The notes beneath the pieces are model-generated. The model had not been told where the DNA came from, made no database searches, and saw nothing but the letters and a program-made list of their open reading frames with translations. A DNA stretch of 64,000 bases. Origin: Bursaphelenchus xylophilus. Its lineage: Eukaryota; Nematoda; Chromadorea; Rhabditida; Aphelenchoididae. The DNA lies in NCBI GenBank assembly GCA_904066235.2, contig CAJFCV020000005.1:12147501-12211500 (forward strand). The letters are read 5' to 3'. The position numbers were made by a program, and so were the translations under genes. Positions 54,764 through 64,000 of this stretch are shown piece after piece (position 1 is the stretch's first letter; every line of letters starts with the position of its first letter).

Positions 54764-55215
54764 CTTCCGCCCACTTTGAGTTTGGCTCAAAACGAAGTGT
54801 CGCAATCAGAGACTGCCACGGCTCCGGAGCCGGCTCTTGGCTCCGGCTCTGAGCGGATCCGGCTCCGAGCCGGGAGCCAGAGCCGGAGCCGGAAATTTTG
54901 GGTACGGCTCCGGCTCCCGAGCCCAAAGTCGGAGCCAGACTTCACAGCGTTCAAAAAAGTAAAAATTTAGTGGTCTTTTTAAAACCAAATTGCCTGGAAA
55001 ATACTGGGAAGGGTGTGTTGCGTACGACTTGGCTACAAAACGTTGGCTGTATGATCTCTGGCACACTAAGAAGTTTTACTTTTGAAAAAATGCTTCAAAA
55101 AAAATTTTTTGCACAGGAGCCGAGGTTCGGAGCCGGAGACCTTTTTTAAACTTTGCACGGAGTCCGGAGCCGAAGCCGAAATTTTGACCGTGGCAATCTC
55201 TGGTCGCAATCGACA
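54764..55215. mobile_element. TIR element with GGCTCCGGAGCC-rich interior
   Basis: The left side (CGCCCACTTTGAGTTTGGCT ... GCAATCAGAGACTGCCACGG) is partly inverted at the right (CCGTGGCAATCTCTGGTCGC, about 55190-55210). Between them, 54815-54930 are dense CCGGAGCCGG repeats, and further GGAGCCG units lie at 55118-55175. The apparent Ser-Gly frames are by-products. Confidence 0.6.
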
Positions 55216-56568
55216 AAAAAATAATTCGATGCTCAAGCCCACAGGTCCTGTGGCGAAACACAAACTTTCTTGCAGCACGAAACACAACTTGGTCCTCCTC
55301 ACCGTATTTTTATTTTGACCTTTGCCCCCTCCCCTTTCTAGGGCCCGGCTTTCCAGGTTCCTCTTGGCCTAGCCCGACAGCCATGTAAAACCCCTTTTAT
55401 ACATTTTGTAATACGTATAAAAAAGATGATTTTCTCATCATTCAGCAAAGGGCGTGTTTTATTTAGAATTAGAGGTTCTTTGGATCTTCTGGATATCGTA
55501 AAAACAACAAAAACCAACATTCTCATTCAAAATTCCTTACGAACTCGCCGGACCAAAAACAAGATTCATAACTTATAGTATTGCCATAAACACCATGCCT
55601 TTTCTCATTCATGACCCATTCCACGCACTATGCGCATTCTAAAAATATGACCTTTTCACAACAAACCGCTACAGTTCGCAGAGTTTGCTTAGACTTGATG
55701 CTAAATGTGATGTAATCAGGTCTTCAACGAAGTTGCAGTACCCTCATCCGCAAATTCAATAAGAGGTAGAGCGAAATTGGGTCAAAAGAAAAAAGGGAAG
55801 TTAAAAACAAAAAGTTTAATTAAATTCAAGCTGACAAGGTCTCAAAATACCAATTGGCGGCTATTTTCAGGCACCTCCGTTGTTGGTTATTTTAACAGAA
55901 CGTGTTAAACCAAATCTACGTCAGTGGGTTGGAAGAAAACGACGAAATTCAGTGGTCATTTGAAGGATATTGAAGAGATAACGATTATTTGCTGATAAAA
56001 ATCACTAACGGTAGAAAAAAATAAATAAAATAGACTGTGTTAGATTTAAGGGAGTACAAAAAATATCTTATAGTAAAGCGAGGACTTCACAGTTTGGTTT
56101 CCAGATGGAAATTTTCGCGTCAGGACCATGAAAAGGTGGTATTTTTTGGCTCGCCTTATAAAAAAAAGCAAAGTCTAGGAAAAATCTTTCCTTCAAAAAG
56201 TTCCAATTTGCGAATCGCCACAAAAAATTTTATTCATGGAAGAAATTATTTGAGACCTTGTAGACGTGTTTAGGCGCCTTGAGCATTTTTTAATCGTTCA
56301 ACTCCCTGGGAAACGACTGAAGAACCAAGACGTTCGCAGCTTAGGAAATTTTTATAATTTTTTTGACTTCTCAACTCTCCAAAGGAATCCAAATCTGCAT
56401 ATTGCTCTAATCCGGAACGCTGAACACACCGCCGAGGCCATTTCTTTCCCACCCTCCACTTGCGCATAGGAAGAGGGGAAAAAAGTTCTTGGACATTCGA
56501 CGAGTGGAGAGCGGACAGTGAGATGCAATTAAGCGACGCCAGAATTAGTTTAAAAAGCATTTGAAACG
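55216..56568. other. Gene-free DNA
   Basis: No recognised feature. A 78-codon frame at 56037-56273 on the + strand shows no domain. Positions 56266-56520 have frames on both strands without support. Confidence 0.3.
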
Positions 56569-56875
56569 ATGGCTGGACCAAGCGGGTTGAATTTCGCAAA
56601 ACAATGCCTGTTTATGGGCTTTGGCGATACGGTAGCGAATAGTACACACATGTTCGGCGGGCAAAAAGACAGAGAGAGCGGGTTCAAGGAGATTTCGGCG
56701 CTCATTAACTGATATATCGGAAAAAATCGGCGAAAATTTCCAGGAGAAAGAAGTTCAATTTGAATTGGCATCCGAAAGATGTTAATTTGCTTGAGGCAAA
56801 AGTACAGAGTCGTTTAACAAACAAAGGCCCTTTGGAAAAACATTGGTCGTTATCTCCAATTGACCCACGATGACG
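56569..56875 (+). pseudogene. Orphan exon-like pieces, unrecognised
   Basis: From ATG 56569 the frame MAGPSGLNFAKQCLFMGFGD continues to a stop near 56709. After an acceptor-like TTTCCAG ending 56742, a second frame reads KKFNLNWHPKDVNLLEAKVQ and on to PIDPR and a stop. Both look protein-like. No clean donor joins them: GTTCAA at 56681 would restore the frame but is a poor donor. Family unknown; perhaps a broken gene. Confidence 0.3.
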
Positions 56876-57089
56876 TTGACAAATGATGACACAACCGGAA
56901 GCCATTATTTTCCATCAAAAACTTTCTAGGCATCAAAATTGCGAAAAAATTGCAAAATTGCGGATAAAGCTATATGCAAAAATTTGTTCCAAGAGATTAG
57001 TCTAACACGTGATATTGGAGAATGACAGGTAGATTTATAAGACTCGAAATCAAAACGTCACTGATGCCTACATCCCGTTCAACTTCAGG

Positions 57090-57213
57090 GTAAAAGGAAC
57101 TCTGCCAAAGATCCATCAAGACTGAAGCCAACGCCTAAACCCATCAAGGAGTCCAAAAACCCGATCAAAAATCCCCGGCCAACCATAACACGGGAAATGA
57201 TGCCTCAGCCAAC
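57090..57213 (+). pseudogene. Orphan exon-like piece, Lys/Pro-rich
   Basis: It begins directly after a good acceptor (TTCAACTTCAG) and stays open for about 41 codons (GKRNSAKDPSRLKPTPKPIK, SKNPIKNPRPTITREMMPQP) to a weak donor ACG|GTATTC. A basic, Pro-rich linker composition. It may belong with the pieces at 56569-56875. Unrecognised. Confidence 0.28.
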
Positions 57214-57360
57214 GGTATTCAATTACTGCATCCTACACAAAATTAGCTCCAATGTAAACAACAGAAACATCAGGGCCGCATTAAACAAGAACGTAGGGCT
57301 TCGAGCAAAAGAACAATGGCGTTCTATAATATTTGATATCGGCTTACTAGACAGACTAGG

Positions 57361-57548
57361 GCTTTGAGCTAGACTTGGCTCTCGGGCCGGCCCGGGCCGA
57401 AAATCGCGGCCCGGCCCGCGGGCCGGAACAGGTCGGCCCGGCCCGGCCCGTTTCAATTTTGCTTTGGCCCGGCCCGGCCCGAACACCGGCCCGGGCCGGG
57501 CCGGCCCGGGCCGGCCCAGCCCGGCAGCCAAGTCTACTTTGAGCTTCG
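57361..57548. repeat. GC-rich foldback, GGCCCGGCCC units
   Basis: Outer arms GGGCTTTGAGCTAGACTTGG and the reverse of AAGTCTACTTTGAGC. The interior is almost wholly GGCCCGG/CCGGGCC units and can fold on itself. It contrasts with the surrounding AT-rich DNA. Confidence 0.75.
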
Positions 57549-58866
57549 TATGTCCTATGCAAAACTATACGGTTTTGCTGTGGAAAACTGCCGAGTCCTT
57601 GAGGAAGTTCGCAAAACGGAGACTCCACTGTGCTTTATTTATACAAGTCTCATATCTTCATGTTCTCTGAACACTTTCCGCTATATATCTCCCCAAAAGG
57701 CTCTATTAATATCTCGGAAAATTAAAGTCATGAACACGCGTTCCTTCCTGTCATAAATATAGCGTTTTCCGTTTTTTGCCGCAAGAAAAAAATGAGACAG
57801 AATGATCAAAAAAATTGTTTCAGAACTTTGAAGGCCAGTAAAAGTTTTCTTATCAAAGCAGTAGGGCCAACGGCACCCCAGTGCCTTCTACCGCACGTAG
57901 CCCCGATCCTAACAAGTCTTTGTGCACCCAAACAAACCCAGCAGGCAATCTAAGAACGGCACGAAAACAAGACCAGCTCCAAACAAATATGAAGCCTCCA
58001 CAAGATTTCCGTTGACGCTTCTTACAAGAAGGCACATGTAAATAAATATGCGGATATTGCATTCCACCGGTTCAATTAAAGACCTGCTAATAAACGTTAT
58101 CGCTAAACAATTGTGGAATTCAGTAAGGCGACTGGTCGTAGTGCCGTAAAAACTATCCATTACATCGTCTGGCCATGTGACACGATATCTAAAATATTCT
58201 TCATTATTTTCGTAAACTTTGTGCTATGCATTAATGTGACATCCGCGATGAGAAAACGAGACATAAAAGAATATGAAAATGCTGCTACAACAATCCTTGG
58301 ACTATCAAAATTTTATGGCTATATATGGGTAACTAATTAAATCTTTAAGTGGGCCGAAATTGTTAATACAAACATGTGTAAAACGTAATTAAATGTGTAA
58401 TATAAACTAGAAAAGAGTATCATAAAACCAAAGAAAACCCAGTGTAGTAATTGTTCGAAATTTTACCATGCAATTGCCCTGACAAAAAGGGCTAAAAACT
58501 CAGTGGACTGCATCGTTATTCAACAAGGCTTCCTATGATTTTGCTGCCTCAAACCCATAGTATTTCCCCAATAGCTGAGAGATGTAATTTGAAAGCAATC
58601 ATTTTTTGCGCCATATTGCCAGAATTATGGGCAAAAAATGTTTCACTCTACTCTGTAAAGGCCCTGTTCTGAGATAGGCCAAAGTCCACACTATACCAAA
58701 ACCTTCTATGCTCTCCAATTATGAGGTCATAAAGTCCACTCGGAGAATGATGACTTAAATTTGGGGAAAAACTTTTTGCCGTTTCCCCGTTTTTTGCTTG
58801 CAAATTAATTTTCCCAGAAACAACATGACACTTCTCTCTAATGACAAGCCCGGTTTTATAGGAACA
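57549..58866. other. Gene-free DNA
   Basis: Frames at 57853-58160 (-) and 58113-58340 (+) are hydrophobic in places but match no receptor pattern seen elsewhere in the window. Unrecognised. Confidence 0.3.
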
Positions 58867-60119
58867 TACAGGGTGCGCCAATAAAATCTGGACTAACGTT
58901 TTTGCTTGCCCTGCGGGCTGTAACAGTACGAGAACAAAGTGGGCGATTGTGGATACGTGCAATACGTCCAAGAAGCCATCTGTGAAGTTTCAGACAAAAT
59001 AATCGTCTACGACACTTGTTTTGCCATTATAAGTGCTTACAACTAAGGCGCCTGAAACACGGACCCCAAATTGGTCAAAAAATGGTTGCGCTACCTTTAC
59101 CGTTTTATGCTATGGATTGAAATTTACTTTTTCTGATAGAGCTCCGGTCGGTTTTTATACACTGAAATTGATTTTGCCTCATTATGACAATTAGGCTTTT
59201 TACAGCTCGCCAAAGTTGGCTTAAAAACGGGCCCTTTTTCCCGAAAACTTCCGTTAAATCAAAAATTTTTATGTAGAAGTTTCCCTGTGTGATTCCAAAC
59301 ATGTTAAGCACCAGAACTACTTTTGCAAGGATAACCAGATTCTGCCTAGTCGCCTTTCAAAGAGGATTTTTCTATGTGCTGCCTCTGGGGGTGAAATAGT
59401 GGCTGCAGTGGCATAATTTACTATATGCTCGCTATTCGAGTGACCTTGGACTAGATATTTCTAAAAGTGAATTGGCTACATTAGCATGTATCCAGTATAC
59501 AACGCTATGTTGATTTTTTCGCTTCAGGCCTTTCCAACTTGTTACAAACTGCCAAAACGTTTCAAGTCCCGAATGACCGTGCCTTGAATTCCCCCCATGA
59601 ACTTTTATTTATGCAGAAACGGTCCCCTTGTATGTGCGGATTTGCTTTTACACTATAACAATTGTCTATGTATACGCTCTGTAATCACGGAATTTTGGAG
59701 CAATACGGGCTATAATCTGGCGTTGGGATCCTTAAAAACATAAAAATCCAAATTTTTGGGCGTTTTTTTGTTTCCGCCATCAGCGCCGCCAGATCGGCCG
59801 CCAACCATGATTCCGTTGGCCGTTACGAAGTCAACAGCACCTACTTTATATACAATAAATTTGAAGAACGTCAGTCCCCCTTAGCAGAAATAATGGAAGA
59901 ATTAATATCCCAGTCATCATCTAGAAAAAAAACTTCTGCACCTCCAAAAACTTTTGATTATTTTTTCGCTCTTGCAATAGGCACCGACCTGGGCATTACC
60001 GTTGCTGTACAGCACGGTGGTTACCCTTTCTAAAAGTGCTAAAAGTTTCCATTCTTAGGCCGTCCGAAAAAGGCTACATGGAATTTAGTTTAGTCCAGAT
60101 TTTATTGGCGCACCCTGTA
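58867..60119. mobile_element. TIR element, TACAGGGTGCGCCAATAAAA ends
   Basis: TACAGGGTGCGCCAATAAAA and TCTGGACTAA at the left, repeated in reverse (TTAGTCCAGA, TTTTATTGGCGCACCCTGTA) at the right, with TA at both borders. At 1.25 kb it has the length of a Tc1/mariner element. No transposase block could be recognised in any frame, so it is decayed beyond recognition or carries unrelated filler. Confidence 0.72.
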
Positions 60120-62048
60120 GAAGCTATTATAACAAGCCTGAGCATTGTGAAATTAATAGTGCATGCTATTCAATTACGATCCACAATTAAATCTTATGTA
60201 AACAAAGATATTCGTGTGCCGCATACGGAGTGTTTATTTGCCGTCTGAACATAGAGAAAATTGGGAATACAAAAAAGAAAGCCAATATAATCAACAGATC
60301 ATTGGAAATATAATAAAATTCAAAGCATAGGAAGTAGGGACTCCAATACGTGCAGTTTTCTCACCATACTATCTAATGTTATAGTAAGCCGACAATTATT
60401 TTCTCTAAATTATAGCTTTAATTTTCCTCCTCGAGCAGACATTTTGTGGATAAGAATTTACAAAAAATGCGGAGAGACTGTCAGATAAAAAACAGTTTTT
60501 TGCCCATATTCATCGTATTTACCAATCGCTTAAGCCATTGCATTTCCAAACACTGTGACACTTAGCTTTGGTTTACTGTACGTAATGAAAGGTGTTATAT
60601 TCAATTAGAACAACCTTCATTTAAGAATACGCCGCAAGGCGAAAGAATCACTTGAAAAAAATATTTCAAATTTATCGCTATACGTGCAGATCCAATCCCA
60701 GAAAATTATGTCTGCATCTCTCAAAATTTCCCCTTAAAGAATCCTCTTCCCGCCAAGCCCACTTCCTCGACCATGACTAAAAAAATATAATGTGATTAGG
60801 TTAACAAGAGAGATCATATCAAAGTTCTTTGACACAACTTTTTGTCGCTTCACCATGAATTTTTTTATTTAATATTTGCTACATAGAAGCCGTCATGAAT
60901 GGAAGAGATTCTTCGTCTCTGGGGAAGTGTTTGAAGACTCTTAAACTTGGCATTTTTTTGATTTCTTCAACTTAGAAAAAAGCTTGGAAATTTATTATTA
61001 AAAAAAATATACGTGCTAATTTGATTTATTTTGAAATTTTTTTGTTGTTACGAAATTTTACCAACACTAAAAGTTCAAATTTCCCACTCTCGTTTTCCCT
61101 GTAATTCGCTTGTAATTCACCCGAAAACAAATTGGGACAAGTTGGTTATGGCGAACCGCAAGCAGAATGGAAATTGAATTTGCCGGATACCGAAGAGTGT
61201 TCCAGGACGAGATAAATAACAATGAAATCTTTGGGAATTCGATTACTCTCATTATTCGAGTCTAACCCGGAAACAGGGCACACTGCATTTTGGGGGGTCG
61301 ACTAGTTCTAAGGTAATAACACATAATCAGCTACAATAGAAAATTTCTTTAGCGAAGGCTGTCAAAAACCGCAGCTCGTTGTCAGATTTTGCCGAAGCTT
61401 TATAAAATTTTGGTTTGCAGCATTGTAGGGAAATTGCGAGATTAAACTTATTCCAGCGACTTTGCTAACGGACTAGTAGTGCAGGCAACGGCGCAATTCT
61501 TGAAGCTGGACTTTTGACCCCAACACCAATCTTCTTGCAATTAGCCAAAGCCATGTGCCGCCATTGTCATCATGACTCTGCGCCCCAATTTCCCTCAATT
61601 AATCATCTTTTGATCCCATTTCCCTATCGTAAAAAAACCAGACGGCCAGAAACACAATGACAATATGAGATATCCGGCACTCATCTCCAATCCCTTAAGA
61701 CTCCGTTTAAATAATCGAATTAAGCCTGTTCTCGAACCGGAAAATGATTATGAATCAGAAAGGGATAATTTGCTGCCACATAATAATCGAATCGGCATCG
61801 CTTTTCGTGTAATAACATGATTAATTGGGCGGGCAATTCGTCTGACCAGCGGTGAAATGAACTGGGATGAGGGAAGATCCTCTCAATCGATCTCCGTGCC
61901 AATTGAAAAATGATATTTTTAAAAATTATTGATTTTGAGACCACAGAGTGAAACCCGGCTAGTATATCTCGGCCCTCCTAGAAAAGCGCAAGTTAGAATT
62001 TTCAGAATTTGACATGTGATGCGAATCCAGTGTATGGACAAAATTTAA
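60120..62048. other. Gene-free AT-rich DNA
   Basis: No gene recognised. At 61451-61480 CCAGCGACTTTGCTAACGGA and CTAGTAGT match one end of the TAGTCCGT MITE family, with no partner end. Confidence 0.35.
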
Positions 62049-62644
62049 CAAGGAAAGTACTTTTATGGGGGCTCCTACTGCTTGACGGGACATATCTCAA
62101 AAAATCAGAAAAAATGTGCTGATCAAGGATATATAAATCTTAGCTGCCCATTTTAGGTTTTTATAGGTGAAAATGCCCAAAAACCGGCTTATTTTCCCTA
62201 CAAAAGGTACAGGCATTCGAAACGATAAAAAGCGCAGTCGGTCTCTTCCTTCGGAAGAGAGCGGTGTGGCCGAGTGGCTAGGGCCGTAGTCTGGGAATCA
62301 AGAGGGGAACGCCGCACGGGTTCGATTTCCCTTTTGGGCTGAATCAACTTTTTTTGAAGTTGATGGTCGGAAAAATAAATTTTTTGGCCAAGACTGATTT
62401 ATTACGTCTTAGGAACTCAATAGACATCATTTTAAGCCAAAATAAAAATTGTAAACATGTGAAAAATTAAGCGAAAAGGGGTTTATATAGGACTTTAAGT
62501 CAACTTCCGATTGAATTTTCACCCCTAAAAACCTGAAATGGGCAGCTAAGATTTATATATCCTTGATCAGCACATTTTTTCTGATTTTTTGAGATATGTC
62601 CCGCCAAAAAGTAGGAGCCCCCATAAAAGTACTTTCCTTGTAAG
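62049..62644. repeat. Foldback with about 115-bp arms and a tRNA-like loop
   Basis: The left arm 62049-62163 (AAGGAAAGTACTTTTATGGG ... GCAGCCCATTTTAGGTTTTT region) is repeated in reverse at 62524-62644. The loop holds the tRNA-like sequence at 62260-62340. No open frame of note. Confidence 0.75.
62260..62340 (+). ncRNA. tRNA-like sequence (Leu/Ser type), probably a pseudogene
   Basis: Internal promoter boxes are excellent: A box TGGCCGAGTGG (62267-62277) and B box GGTTCGATTTCC (62319-62330). The spacing suits a class II tRNA with a long variable arm. The acceptor stem (AGCGGTG against the 3' side) and the anticodon stem do not pair properly, and no anticodon can be assigned. It looks like a tRNA-derived relic or SINE head rather than a working tRNA. 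Confidence 0.5.
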
Positions 62645-62667
62645 GAAAATCAGAGAGTCTAACTTGT

Positions 62668-62704
62668 GACGTTGTGCTCTTTATTTTCCCCCACAGATTG
62701 ATAA
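62668..62704. mobile_element. Tatcag MITE right end, relic
   Basis: GTGCTCTTTATTTTCCCCCA and CAGATTGATA resemble the family right terminus. No left end is present. Confidence 0.5.
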
Positions 62705-63142
62705 TATACGTTTTTCAGATGCGTATATTACCGCACCGCAGTCATGTCCTTTAACGACCCATTGGTACTCTACGGCTACTAAAATTTCTTCGCTCAAAGC
62801 ACACTCCAAATTGTACAGCCGCAGCTGTAAGAAACGCGTCTATCCGGTCCCTTCGAACATTGCCGTTATTGTTTCATTATAATTAGATTTCCATGGCAAA
62901 CCCGATGCGCACTTAATCAAGACGTTCTCCATGGTCTGGGGATTCTGCTTTGTTGAAAAACAAAAGGGCATTCCTTGCGGACGTAAAACATATACGAGTC
63001 GAAAATTGTGGGTACACAAGAAAATCATGTGGAGCAATATTCTGGGGGGTGCATTTGAGAGGAGAGACAGACGATAATGAAAGGGTTGGGATGGGGAATG
63101 ACGCTGAAGTCAAGAGCTTTACAATCCATGAGTAAGTTGCTG
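62705..63142. other. Gene-free DNA
   Basis: Overlapping frames on both strands at 62840-63135, none recognised. Nothing else seen. Confidence 0.3.
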
Positions 63143-63290
63143 TACTAGCCGCGCCATAAAGTCCGTAAAATTTTTTCGGCGGCGTCGCGGGTTGCGCTCG
63201 AAGAAAAGTGCATGGTTCTAGTGCGAAACCGGAAAGTCGCGAAAAGAAAACGAACTGTGCAAAATTCTACGGACTTTATGGCGCTACTAT
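63143..63290. mobile_element. MITE, GCGCCATAAAGTCCGTA ends
   Basis: TACTAGCCGCGCCATAAAGT and the reverse of ACTTTATGGCGCTACTA. Pieces recur at 2868-3010, 8050 (GCGGACTTTATGGCGCGACT) and 35279. Confidence 0.72.
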
Positions 63291-63727
63291 AGGAGTAAAA
63301 GATGGAAAAATAATACGTAAGTGATTGGCCAAAGAGTTGGAAATTAAAACACCGGCGCGATTCCTAGAATGCACAACTCAGAGCTTAATGAAGCATACAC
63401 CGCCAAAATATTAATTAATTAAGACACAGAGTTTCAAGATTTCGCCGTTTGGCTATGCCTGCAAATTGCAAGCCAAGGTTTCAAGAAAAAGTATTTCGCG
63501 AAAACGAAGTACCAAAAATTGATGAAATTCTATAAATTGCACCTATGACGTCCCCTACAGTAACCTCAACCTCAGCTTCCCTCAAAATCTCCTCAGGAAA
63601 CTCGTAATTGTCGGTTTTTGGCCAAGTTCGTCTGTGTTTTAATGCATCACAAACTTTCAATAAACTATCAGCAAGTCAAGCACAACATTCGAGAATACCT
63701 CAAGACTTTTTGAAATTTTTTTCCAAA

Positions 63728-63905
63728 AAACGCAAATAATACATTCCGCCGAACGACGGCGTAATCACCGGAAGCCGAGGGGCCAAAGACAATCCGCGAG
63801 CGGCCGAATTAAACGCCCAATTGTGATAAGTCACGCCACCGGGAGAAGTGCGAAGGCGAACGATTATGTACAAAGTGTTGTGCGTAAATATGCGAGTAAG
63901 GAAGT
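63728..63905 (-). CDS. Possible 3' exon of an unrecognised gene
   Basis: On the - strand an open stretch reads TLYIIVRLRTSPGGVTYHNW, then AFNSAARGLSLAPRLPVITP, SFGGMYYLRFLEKNFKKS and a stop. Composition is convincing and GC is higher than in the flanks. Upstream the frame meets a TGA at about 63920 with no AG acceptor before it, so how it would be spliced is unclear. A second frame over the same DNA is also open. It could be promoter DNA of a gene beyond the window. Confidence 0.3.
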
Positions 63906-64000
63906 GAATATGTCAAGTGGGTACGCGGTGGAACGGGGAATGTACTTAAATATCGAGTTGGATATAAGTTTAAAAAGACGGTAGTTGAAGAGATGCTGGG

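Noticed and set aside
54741..55149. Frames rich in Ser, Gly, Arg and Pro that look like a low-complexity protein
   Set aside because: They come from GGCTCCGGAGCC repeats inside a TIR element and appear in several frames and strands.
62260..62340. A functional tRNA gene
   Set aside because: A and B boxes are good, but the acceptor and anticodon stems do not pair and no anticodon can be assigned, so it was kept only as tRNA-like.

Overview
This is eukaryotic nuclear DNA, almost certainly from a nematode. The genes have small phase-conserved introns with GT...TTTTCAG borders. Splice-acceptor-like sites sit directly upstream of several start codons, as in spliced-leader trans-splicing. The gene content is nematode-like: nematode-type 7TM chemoreceptors in tandem, an FMRFamide-receptor-like GPCR and a possible nematode fatty-acid/retinol-binding protein. 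The species cannot be named from the sequence alone.

Layout. The left edge (747-1276, +) holds the last exon of an IRF2BP-family C3HC4 RING protein. From 3.7 to 42.6 kb, five Str-superfamily (Srd/Str-like) chemoreceptor genes lie on the + strand at 3690-6417, 14172-16054, 18679-21277, 27545-32656 and 41280-42587. A badly decayed sixth copy lies near 36.4-37.1 kb. The five intact genes share their first three intron positions, all in phase 0. Genes 1-3 have a fifth exon coding a longer tail (343-348 aa); genes 4-5 stop within exon 4 (317 aa each). From 44.2 to 52.1 kb three genes lie on the - strand: a small secreted FAR-like protein (44238-45355), a PEX11 peroxisomal membrane protein (45814-47561) and an FMRFamide-receptor-like neuropeptide GPCR (49802-52103). 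No complete gene was recognised from 52 to 64 kb, only orphan exon-like pieces.

The rest is mostly short non-coding inverted-repeat DNA. The commonest family (TIR consensus near TATCAGTCTGTCGGGAAAAT) has about 30 full, nested or truncated copies, many in the introns of the GPCR, PEX11 and FMRFamide-receptor-like genes. At least five other TIR families (starting TACAGTG, GCACGTCAAACTGAG, TAGTCCGT, CAGGGGAAGTACTCC and AGTCGGCGCAAAAAG) recur or nest with it. There are also a dead Tc1/mariner transposon, other elements with TACAGGGTG ends, large foldbacks of 0.3-2 kb, and a foldback carrying a tRNA-like sequence in its loop. Different families repeatedly abut exactly, sharing one TA dinucleotide, which suggests that TA-bounded element ends are themselves insertion targets.

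Functionally, the tandem receptors fit a lineage-expanded chemosensory cluster, while the right-hand genes are housekeeping (PEX11) or neuronal and secreted. All gene models were spliced by eye from frame, phase, splice signals and comparison between paralogues in this window. No database search was run.
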